This document shows positions 1 to 7,033 of a stretch of 64,000 nt of DNA, piece by piece. The DNA comes from CAVRIA01 sp963721115 (GTDB lineage: Bacteria; Desulfobacterota; Binatia; HRBIN30; CADEER01), in NCBI GenBank assembly GCA_963721115.1, contig CAVRIA010000001.1, forward strand, positions 34,489 to 98,488. Reading direction: 5' to 3'. The first letter of the stretch is position 1. Each line of letters starts with the position of its first letter. The translations under genes were made by a program, and so were the position numbers. Under the pieces are notes generated by a model. The model did not search any database. It saw nothing but the letters and a program-made list of their open reading frames with translations, and was not told the origin of the DNA.

Positions 1-1833
1 CCGGCGAGCCGCCTGGGCAAGGACCTCGAGGGCGCTCCCTGGGTGATCGGCGAGCTGGCCCAGTTCGGCATCGACCTCAAGGCGATCACCGAAGACCTGC
101 AGAAGGACGGCGTCGAGTCGTTCGCCAAGTCGTGGGCCCAGCTGATGAAGGGCATCGAGAGCCAGGCAACCAGCGGCGAGAGCGAGGTCGCCAAGAGCAG
201 CGTCGTCCGCTACCGCCCGTGGCTGAATGACGTCTACCAGATGATCGACGACCGCCGCTTCATCGCACGCGTGTGGCAAAAGGACCCCTCGCTCTGGCAC
301 CACCAGATGGCGCACCACGCGATCATCAAGAATTCGCTCGGCTGGCTGTCGCTGCCGGAGTCGATGGCGAAGAAGGCCGACGAGCTGAAGGCGTTCGCCG
401 ACGAGATCAAGAAGGCCGGCTTCAAGCACGTCGTGCTGCTCGGCATCGGCGGCAGCAGCCTGGCCGCCGAGGTCTACCGTGACACCTTCGGCGGCAGGGC
501 CGGCTTCCCCGAGCTGCGCGTGATCGACAGCAGCGATCCGGCGACGATCGCCCGCTTGTCGCGCGGCATCGATTCCGCGAAGACGCTCTTCGTGGTGGCC
601 AGCAAGTCGGGCGGGACCTCCGAGGTCAGCCGCCTGCAGAAGTATTTCCACGACAAGGTGAAGAAGGCGAAGGGCGACGCCGCGGGCGAGAACTTCGTCG
701 CCGTCACCGACAAGGGCTCCTCCCTGGAGCGCCTGGCCAAGGAGCAGGGGTTCCGCCGCGTCTTCTTCAACCCGAAGGACATGCCGGGCCGCTTCTCGGC
801 GCTGTCGTACTTCGGCCTGGTGCCGGCGGCGCTGGTCGGCACCGACGTCAAGGCCGTGCTCGCCAAGGCGCAGAAGATGGCGCAGGAGTGCGGCCCATCG
901 GTGGCCGTGCGAGACGACGGCGGAGCGCTCGGCAACCCGGGCGCGCAGCTCGGCGCGCTGCTCGGCGAGGCGGCGTTGCACGGGCGCGACAAGCTGACGC
1001 TGGTGCTGTCCGACAAGATCGCAACCCTCGGCAGCTGGATCGAGCAGCTCGTCTCCGAGAGCACCGGCAAGGAGGGCGGCGGTATTCTCACCGTCGTCGG
1101 CGAGGAGTTGGGCGACGTCGACAGCTACGGCCGCGACCGCGTGTTCGTCACCCTGACGCTTCCGAAGGACGCCAAGGCGACCGAGCAGCGGCTGCAGAAG
1201 CTCGAGGCGGCGGGTCATCCGGTGGTGCGCATTCCGCTGTCCGACCCCACCGACGTGGGCGCCGAGTTTTTCCGCTGGGAGTTCGCCACGGCGATTGCCG
1301 CGGCGGTGCTGGGCGTCGATCCCTTCGACCAGCCGGATGTCCAGGAGAGCAAGGAGGCGACGCGGCAGCTCGTCGCCGAGTACGGCAAGAGGAAGAACCC
1401 GCCGAAGGCGAAAGCCGACAAGGCGAGCGGCCTCGGCAAGTTCCTCGACCAGGCGCGCGACTTCGACTACGTCGCCCTTCTCGTCTACGCCGACCGCAAC
1501 GCCAAGAACCAGGCGGCGCTCGACAAGCTGCGCGCCAAAATCCGCGACACGCACCACGTCGCCACCACGGTCGAGTTCGGCCCCCGCTATCTGCACTCGG
1601 TCGGACAGATCCACAAGGGTGGGGCGAACAACGGCCTGTTCGTGCTGATCACGGCGGGCGGTGGCAAGGACATCAAGATCCCGGGCGAGCCGATTTCCTT
1701 CGGAGCCCTGGAGCAGGCCCAGGCGCTCGGCGACCTGGCGGCGCTCCGCAAGCTGCACCGCCGCGCCGTCCATCTGCATCTGAGCGGGGATGCGGCGGCC
1801 GGGATCAAGAAGCTCGTCAATCAGGTGAAGTAG
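1..1833 (+). CDS. Transaldolase-glucose-6-phosphate isomerase fusion (5' truncated by window edge)
   Basis: The frame is open from base 1, so the gene starts before the window. The first ~45 residues visible (e.g. GELAQFGIDLKAITEDL, then GVESFAKSW) look like the C-terminal helices of transaldolase; from about codon 65 on the protein is a phosphoglucose isomerase with sugar-isomerase motifs (GIGGSSLAAEVY, VASKSGGTSE, GRFSALSYFGLVPAAL, and the C-terminal GPRYLHSVGQIHKGG). This is the known bifunctional Tal-Pgi architecture: transaldolase exchanges three-carbon units in the pentose phosphate pathway while the PGI half interconverts glucose-6-P and fructose-6-P in the cytoplasm. It stands 41 bases upstream of gnd, in the same direction, so it is likely the upstream part of the same operon. 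Only the transaldolase C-terminus is present, so its active-site lysine cannot be checked here. Confidence 0.92.
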   Translation, partial: PASRLGKDLEGAPWVIGELAQFGIDLKAITEDLQKDGVESFAKSWAQLMKGIESQATSGESEVAKSSVVRYRPWLNDVYQMIDDRRFIARVWQKDPSLWHHQMAHHAIIKNSLGWLSLPESMAKKADELKAFADEIKKAGFKHVVLLGIGGSSLAAEVYRDTFGGRAGFPELRVIDSSDPATIARLSRGIDSAKTLFVVASKSGGTSEVSRLQKYFHDKVKKAKGDAAGENFVAVTDKGSSLERLAKEQGFRRVFFNPKDMPGRFSALSYFGLVPAALVGTDVKAVLAKAQKMAQECGPSVAVRDDGGALGNPGAQLGALLGEAALHGRDKLTLVLSDKIATLGSWIEQLVSESTGKEGGGILTVVGEELGDVDSYGRDRVFVTLTLPKDAKATEQRLQKLEAAGHPVVRIPLSDPTDVGAEFFRWEFATAIAAAVLGVDPFDQPDVQESKEATRQLVAEYGKRKNPPKAKADKASGLGKFLDQARDFDYVALLVYADRNAKNQAALDKLRAKIRDTHHVATTVEFGPRYLHSVGQIHKGGANNGLFVLITAGGGKDIKIPGEPISFGALEQAQALGDLAALRKLHRRAVHLHLSGDAAAGIKKLVNQVK

Positions 1834-1874
1834 AAACCAATTCGGATGAGAATCCGAGAGGACAGGAGGTCAGC

Positions 1875-2858
1875 ATGCAAATCGCAATGATCGGACTCGG
1901 ACGCATGGGCGCCAACATGGCGCGGCGGCTGATGCGGGGCGGACACCAGGTGGTGGTGTACGACAGAAACGCGGACGCCGTGAAGCAGCTCGAGAAGGAA
2001 GGCGCCAAGGGCGCCTCGTCGCTCGACGACGTGGTGGCCAAGCTCAGCAAGCCGCGCGCGGCCTGGGTGATGGTGCCGGCGGGCGGGCCGACGGAGGAGA
2101 CGGTGAACGCGCTGGCCCAGCGCATGGAGAAGGGCGATGTGATCATCGACGGCGGCAACTCGATGTTCAAGGACGACGTCCGCCGCGCCAAGTCTTTCCA
2201 GGGCAAGGGTGTCGACTACGTCGACGTCGGCACCAGCGGCGGCGTGTGGGGCATCGACCGCGGCTACTGCATGATGATCGGCGGACCGCAGAAGACGGTC
2301 GAGCGGCTCGACCCGATCTTCAAGACGCTCGCCCCCGGGCGCGGCGACGTCGAGCGCACGCCGGGCCGCGAGAAGATGAAGGGAACCTCCGAGGACGGCT
2401 ACCTGTACTGCGGCCCCGCCGGCGCCGGGCACTTCGTCAAGATGGTCCACAACGGCATCGAGTACGGCCTCATGCAGGCGTACGCGGAAGGCTTCGACAT
2501 CTTCCGCAACGCGACCTCCAAGGAGCTGCCCGAGGAGCATCGCTACGATCTCAACATCGCCGACATCGCGGAGGTGTGGCGGCGCGGCAGCGTCGTCGGC
2601 TCGTGGCTCCTCGACCTGACCGCCATGGCGCTGGTCGAGGATCCGAGCTTGAAGGAGTACTCCGGCTTCGTCCAGGATTCCGGCGAGGGCCGCTGGACGA
2701 TCATTGCCGCCGTCGAGGAAGCCGTGCCGTGCGAGGTGCTGTCTGCATCGCTCTACACGCGCTTCCGCTCGCGCAAGGAGCACACTTTCGCCGAGAAGGT
2801 GCTGTCCGCCATGCGTATGAAGTTCGGCGGCCACATCGAGCGCCCGACCGGCGGCTGA
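1875..2858 (+). CDS. gnd: 6-phosphogluconate dehydrogenase, decarboxylating (short form)
   Basis: Oxidises 6-phosphogluconate to ribulose-5-phosphate and CO2 with NAD(P)+. N-terminal Rossmann motif GLGRMGANMARRLMRGG (residues 7-23), substrate motif GGNSMFKDD, then GTSGGVWGIDRGYCMMIGG and the catalytic-lysine helix GPAGAGHFVKMVHNGIEYG. At 327 residues it is the short (YqeC-like) form rather than the ~470-residue E. coli form. The ATG at 1875 is preceded by a perfect AGGAGG at 1864-1869, which decides the start. It sits between tal-pgi and rpiA, its product being the substrate of the next two enzymes, RpiA and Rpe. Cofactor preference is not clear from sequence alone. Confidence 0.95.
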   Translation: MQIAMIGLGRMGANMARRLMRGGHQVVVYDRNADAVKQLEKEGAKGASSLDDVVAKLSKPRAAWVMVPAGGPTEETVNALAQRMEKGDVIIDGGNSMFKDDVRRAKSFQGKGVDYVDVGTSGGVWGIDRGYCMMIGGPQKTVERLDPIFKTLAPGRGDVERTPGREKMKGTSEDGYLYCGPAGAGHFVKMVHNGIEYGLMQAYAEGFDIFRNATSKELPEEHRYDLNIADIAEVWRRGSVVGSWLLDLTAMALVEDPSLKEYSGFVQDSGEGRWTIIAAVEEAVPCEVLSASLYTRFRSRKEHTFAEKVLSAMRMKFGGHIERPTGG

Positions 2859-2863
2859 GCGAC

Positions 2864-2896
2864 AGGGACAGCGCGATCCCCGATCGCGCTGTCCCT
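2864..2896. terminator. Perfect 15-bp hairpin between gnd and rpiA
   Basis: Two arms (2864-2878 and 2882-2896) are perfectly complementary around a three-base CCC loop, starting six bases after the gnd stop. The left arm reads AGGGACAGCGCGATC. There is no run of T after the right arm, so it is not a classical Rho-independent terminator; it may be an attenuator or an mRNA-end stabiliser that lowers expression of rpiA-rpe relative to gnd. Confidence 0.6.
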
Positions 2897-2931
2897 CATC
2901 CATTCTCCGTCGATCGAAGAGGGCCGAAATC

Positions 2932-3594
2932 ATGACCGCCGCCGAGAAAGCGCTCGAGTACATCGAAGACGACATGCTGATCGGTCTCGGTACCGGCCGC
3001 GCGGCGACCGCCTTCATCCACGCTCTCGGCGAGCGCGCGAAGCGCGGGTTGAAGGTGCGCGGCGTGCCGACGTCACAGGTCAGCGCGGACCTCGCCACGC
3101 AGCTCGGGATCCCGCTGCTGCCGCTCGACGCCAGGCGGGTTCTCGACATCACCTTCGACGGCGCCGACGAGGTCGATCCCAACCTCGATCTGATCAAGGG
3201 CTACGGCGGCGCTCTGGTGCGCGAGAAGATCGTCGCCGCGTCGTCGAAGCGGCTGATCATCCTGGTCGGCGCCGAGAAGCTGGTCCCGGCGCTAGGGGCG
3301 CACGGCAAGCTGCCGGTGGAGGTCGTTCCCTTCGGCCAGCCGCTGTGCGAGCGCCGTCTGGCCGAGCTCGGCTGCCGGCCGCAGGTGCGGGCGGCGGGGG
3401 ACGTGATCTTCGTCACCGACAACGGCAACCACATCCTCGACTGCGGCGTGTCGCAGATCGCGAATCCCGGCGAGCTCGACCGCGCCATTCTCGACATCCC
3501 CGGCGTGGTGGGCACCGGCCTCTTCGTCGGCATGGCCAGCGCCGTCATCGTGGAAGACGCGGGCCGGGTCGAGGTCAAGGAGCGCAAGGGGTAG
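2932..3594 (+). CDS. rpiA: Ribose-5-phosphate isomerase A
   Basis: Interconverts ribose-5-P and ribulose-5-P in the non-oxidative pentose phosphate pathway. The family motifs are in order: GLGTGRAATAF (phosphate-binding loop, residues 19-29), GVPTSQ, DITFDGADEVDP (catalytic Asp), LIKGYGGALVREKI (catalytic Glu/Lys) and the C-terminal DNGNHILDC and GVVGTGLFVGMA. Length of 220 residues is normal for RpiA. It begins with ATG 73 bases after gnd, behind the hairpin at 2864-2896, and rpe starts 10 bases after its stop. Confidence 0.96.
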   Translation: MTAAEKALEYIEDDMLIGLGTGRAATAFIHALGERAKRGLKVRGVPTSQVSADLATQLGIPLLPLDARRVLDITFDGADEVDPNLDLIKGYGGALVREKIVAASSKRLIILVGAEKLVPALGAHGKLPVEVVPFGQPLCERRLAELGCRPQVRAAGDVIFVTDNGNHILDCGVSQIANPGELDRAILDIPGVVGTGLFVGMASAVIVEDAGRVEVKERKG

Positions 3595-3603
3595 TCGGGA
3601 AGC

Positions 3604-4269
3604 ATGTCCGTCAAGATCGCCCCATCGATTCTCTCCGCCGACTTCGCCCGCCTCGGCGCGCACTGCGCCGAAGCCGCGGAGGCGGGCGCCGATCGGCTGC
3701 ACGTCGACGTCATGGACGGTCACTTCGTCCCCAACATCACGATCGGGCCGGTCGTCGTCCGCCACCTGCGCCGGGTGACCAGCCTGCCGCTCGAGACGCA
3801 CCTGATGATCGAGGAGCCCGATCGCTACGCCGAAGCGTTCGCGGAGGCGGGCGCCGACCGCATCACGGTGCACTGGGAGGGCGGCATCCACCTGCACCGT
3901 ACGGTCCACCTCATCAAGAGCCTCGGTAAGAGCGTCGGCGTCACCATCAACCCCGCCACGCCGGCCGATGTGTTGGAGGAGATCCTGCCCGACATCGACC
4001 TCGTCCTGGTCATGACCGTCAACCCCGGCTTCGGCGGACAGAAGTTCATCCAGAACACACTCGGCAAGATCCTCCGCGTGCGCGAGATGATCCGGCGCCT
4101 GCAGCCCACCTGCGAGCTGGAGGTCGACGGCGGGATCGACGCCCACACCGCGCCGCGCGCGGTGGAAGCCGGCGCCAACGTTTTGGTCGCCGGCTCGGCG
4201 ATCTTCGAGGCCCCGGACGGCGTCGCCGCCGCCATGGCCCGCCTCGAGGCCAGCGTGAAGGGAAAGTGA
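3604..4269 (+). CDS. rpe: Ribulose-phosphate 3-epimerase
   Basis: Epimerises ribulose-5-P and xylulose-5-P. TIM-barrel enzyme of 221 residues; motifs IAPSILSADFARLG (N-terminus), HVDVMDGHFVPNITIGP (metal-binding His/Asp), THLMIEEP, VMTVNPGFGGQKFI and EVDGGIDAHTA (second catalytic Asp) are all intact. Directly follows rpiA (9-base gap), so the two are almost certainly cotranscribed. A GC-rich hairpin (TCCCGC-gag-GCGGGA, around 4283-4297) follows in the gap before pgi. Confidence 0.97.
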   Translation: MSVKIAPSILSADFARLGAHCAEAAEAGADRLHVDVMDGHFVPNITIGPVVVRHLRRVTSLPLETHLMIEEPDRYAEAFAEAGADRITVHWEGGIHLHRTVHLIKSLGKSVGVTINPATPADVLEEILPDIDLVLVMTVNPGFGGQKFIQNTLGKILRVREMIRRLQPTCELEVDGGIDAHTAPRAVEAGANVLVAGSAIFEAPDGVAAAMARLEASVKGK

Positions 4270-4353
4270 CGCTGCCGCCCGTCCCGCGAGGCGGGAGGAC
4301 CCCGTGAGCGCCCCACCCGGCGGGCTTTGACACACGATCGAAAGGAGTCGCCC

Positions 4354-5994
4354 ATGAGCGCGTTGACCGAATCCAAGGCGTGGAAGGAGCTCGAAGCTCA
4401 TCAGAAGGAGATGGCCGGCGTCCACATGCGGGAGCTGTTCTCCGGGGATCCGAAGCGCTTCGGGAGGTTCTCCCTGCGGTTCAAGGACTTCCTGCTCGAC
4501 TTCTCGAAGAACCGCATCACCGACCAGACACTGAACCTGCTGCGCAACCTCGCCCGGCAGGCGGATCTGAAGGGCTGGACGGAGAAGATGTTCAGCGGCC
4601 AGAAGATCAACATCACCGAGGACCGCGCCGTCCTGCACGTCGCCCTGCGCAACCGCTCCAACCGGCCGATCCTGGTCGACGGCGCGGACGTCATGCCCGA
4701 GGTCAACGCCGTCCTCGCCCACATGAAGGAGTTCAGCGACGCTGTCCGCAGCGGCAAGTGGACGGGATATACGGGCAAGCCCATCACCGACGTCGTCAAC
4801 ATCGGCATCGGCGGCTCCGATCTCGGGCCGGTCATGGCCACCGAGGCGCTCAAGCCGTACGCCAAGCCGGGGCTGAACGTCCACTTCGTCTCCAACATCG
4901 ACGGCACGCACATCGTCGAGACCACCAAGTCGCTCGCCCCGGAGACGACGCTCTTCATCGTCGCCTCCAAGACCTTCACGACGCAGGAGACGCTGACCAA
5001 CGCCCACACCGCCAAGGACTGGTTCCTGAAGAAGGCGAAGGACCAGAAGCACGTCGCCAAGCACTTCGTGGCGCTGTCGACCAACGCCGCCGAGGTGTCG
5101 AAGTTCGGCATCGACACCGCGAACATGTTCGCGTTCTGGGACTGGGTCGGCGGCCGTTACTCGCTGTGGTCGGCGATCGGCCTGTCGATTGCCGTCTTCA
5201 TCGGCTTCGACAACTTCGAGGAGCTGCTGGCCGGTGGGCACGAGATGGACGAGCACTTCCGCAGCGCGCCGCTGGAGAAGAACCTGCCCGCGACGCTCGG
5301 CCTGATCGGCATCTGGTACAACAATTTCTTCGGCGCCCAGACGCACGCCATCCTGCCGTACGACCAGTACATGCACCGCTTCTCCGCCTACTTCCAGCAG
5401 GGCGACATGGAGAGCGACGGCAAGAGCGTCAACCGCGCCGGTGAGGCGGTGGACGTCTCCACGGGCCCGATCATCTGGGGCGAGCCGGGCACCAACGGAC
5501 AGCACGCCTTCTACCAGCTCATCCACCAGGGTACGAAGATCGTCCCCTGCGACTTCATCGCCCCGATCGAATCGCAGAACCCGGTCGGCCAGCACCATCC
5601 GATCCTGCTCTCGAACTTCTTCGCCCAGACCGAGGCGTTGATGCGCGGCAAGACGGAGGACGAGGTGCGCAAGGAGCTGACGGCGGCGGGCATGAGCGGC
5701 GCCAAGCTCGAGGCGCTGGTGCCGCACAAACGCTTCGCCGGCAACAAGCCGACCAACAGCATCATGTTCAAGAAGCTCACGCCGCGCACGTTGGGGTCGC
5801 TCATCGCCCTCTACGAGCACAAGATCTTCACTCAGGGCGTGATCTGGAACATCAACTCCTTCGACCAGTGGGGCGTCGAGCTCGGCAAGCAGCTCGCCAA
5901 GGTGATCCTCCCCGAGCTCGAGGGCCCGGGCCCGGTCACCAGCCACGACTCGTCGACCAACGGCCTGATCAACTACTACAAAGAGAGCCGCTGA
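4354..5994 (+). CDS. pgi: Glucose-6-phosphate isomerase (stand-alone, E. coli-type)
   Basis: 546-residue classical PGI. Both family signatures are present: VGGRYSLWSAIG in the middle and NINSFDQWGVELGK near the C-terminus; also IGGSDLGPVMATEAL, VASKTFTTQET and QQGDMESDGKSV. Start chosen at ATG 4354 because AAAGGAG at 4341-4347 is well placed; an in-frame TTG at 4327 has no such site. This is a second, sequence-unrelated-looking PGI in the same cluster as the Tal-Pgi fusion (1-1833), so one may be specialised or redundant. The next gene is convergent, 28 bases away. Confidence 0.96.
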   Translation: MSALTESKAWKELEAHQKEMAGVHMRELFSGDPKRFGRFSLRFKDFLLDFSKNRITDQTLNLLRNLARQADLKGWTEKMFSGQKINITEDRAVLHVALRNRSNRPILVDGADVMPEVNAVLAHMKEFSDAVRSGKWTGYTGKPITDVVNIGIGGSDLGPVMATEALKPYAKPGLNVHFVSNIDGTHIVETTKSLAPETTLFIVASKTFTTQETLTNAHTAKDWFLKKAKDQKHVAKHFVALSTNAAEVSKFGIDTANMFAFWDWVGGRYSLWSAIGLSIAVFIGFDNFEELLAGGHEMDEHFRSAPLEKNLPATLGLIGIWYNNFFGAQTHAILPYDQYMHRFSAYFQQGDMESDGKSVNRAGEAVDVSTGPIIWGEPGTNGQHAFYQLIHQGTKIVPCDFIAPIESQNPVGQHHPILLSNFFAQTEALMRGKTEDEVRKELTAAGMSGAKLEALVPHKRFAGNKPTNSIMFKKLTPRTLGSLIALYEHKIFTQGVIWNINSFDQWGVELGKQLAKVILPELEGPGPVTSHDSSTNGLINYYKESR

Positions 5995-6021
5995 TCGGAG
6001 TTGGGCGCCTCGGCACGCCCG

Positions 6022-6879
6022 TCAAAAGGCGATCGAGGGAAGATAGGCGCCGCGGGGCTCGTTGTAGAGGCCGGCGCTCATCAGGGTGAGGGGCTGAGTG
6101 ATGCGCAGGCCCTGATGGAGGCACCAGCGCAGCAGCTCCGCATTGCGCGTCGGCAGGAGGAAGCCGGGCCCGAATAGCTCGGGCGCCGCGGCGATCAGCG
6201 CCTTGATCTCGTCGTTGCTCTCGCCAACGGCATGCGACAAGAATCCGACGCCGGTTGCGTAACCGGTGATTCGACCGTCGTGCTCGACGACGGTCGCGGA
6301 GCCCTGCTGGATCGCGTCGCGCAGCTCCCCCTCGCGCGCGTGCCCATGCACCTGCAGGCAGAGTCGGTTGCATTCCGGCAGATCGTGGTCGGTCGCAGCG
6401 CGCACGGTGTAGCCCGGGATCGGCGCGCGCGGTGGCGTACCCTGCATGCAGGAGAGCGGCTCGCGAGGATCGAAGCCGAGCTTGGTGTAGAGCGACAGCG
6501 ACCGGTTGTGAAAAGCGGCCTGTACCAGACGAATGCCGGGAAGGCCGCGCCGCGTCGAGCGATCCATCACGTGGCGCATCAGCAGGCCGCCTACGCCCGC
6601 ATTCTGCTTCTGCGGCGCCACCGTGATGGGCCCGACGCCGGCGATCGGGCCGCGCTCGTCGAGCCCGCAGCTGCCGACGATCTCGCTGCCGCGCTCGGCC
6701 ACGGCAACGTACATGGACGGGTGGGCCAACAGCATCGCCAGCAGCCCGGTCGCGATCTCGGCGTTGGGGAAGTCGGGCGGGAAGCCGTGTGCCGTGCTGA
6801 TGGCGTGGAATGCCTCGTAACAGATGCGCCCGCAGATCTCGGCGTCCTCCGGGCGCCCTGCACGAATCTCGATGCTCAT
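6022..6879 (-). CDS. GNAT-family N-acetyltransferase (double-domain)
   Basis: Predicted acyl-CoA-dependent acetyltransferase, substrate unknown. The first half (residues ~1-150) is a full GNAT fold with the acetyl-CoA loop QKQNAGVGGLLMRHVMD and the strand GIRLVQAAFHNRSLSLYTKLGF; the second half (from about residue 155, PGYTVRAATDHDL) is a second, degenerate GNAT-like domain ending in LLRWCLHQGLRI. Start is the ATG at 6879 with AAGGAGA just upstream; a longer frame reaching 6936 lacks a ribosome binding site. Monocistronic, convergent with pgi. Confidence 0.85.
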   Translation of the reverse strand: MSIEIRAGRPEDAEICGRICYEAFHAISTAHGFPPDFPNAEIATGLLAMLLAHPSMYVAVAERGSEIVGSCGLDERGPIAGVGPITVAPQKQNAGVGGLLMRHVMDRSTRRGLPGIRLVQAAFHNRSLSLYTKLGFDPREPLSCMQGTPPRAPIPGYTVRAATDHDLPECNRLCLQVHGHAREGELRDAIQQGSATVVEHDGRITGYATGVGFLSHAVGESNDEIKALIAAAPELFGPGFLLPTRNAELLRWCLHQGLRITQPLTLMSAGLYNEPRGAYLPSIAF

Positions 6880-7033
6880 CGTGGTCTCCTTGGGGACAGC
6901 GCAGTATGCCATTCCGGTCGGGAAGTGACACATCATGCACCCGCAGGTGGCGGAAGGCGACTCGTCGCCTCTCGGGGTCGGGTAGGGACGATGCTCCCGC
7001 GCGCGGCCCGGCGCTGCGCCTGCCGCAACTCGA

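Noticed and set aside
474..3197. Long open frames on the minus strand opposite the pentose-phosphate genes
   Set aside because: Typical antisense shadows in GC-rich DNA; no ribosome sites, low-complexity Arg/Ala-rich translations, and the plus-strand genes are certain.
3292..5946. Very long (884-codon) minus-strand open frame
   Set aside because: Lies entirely over rpiA, rpe and pgi in antisense and has no recognisable motif.
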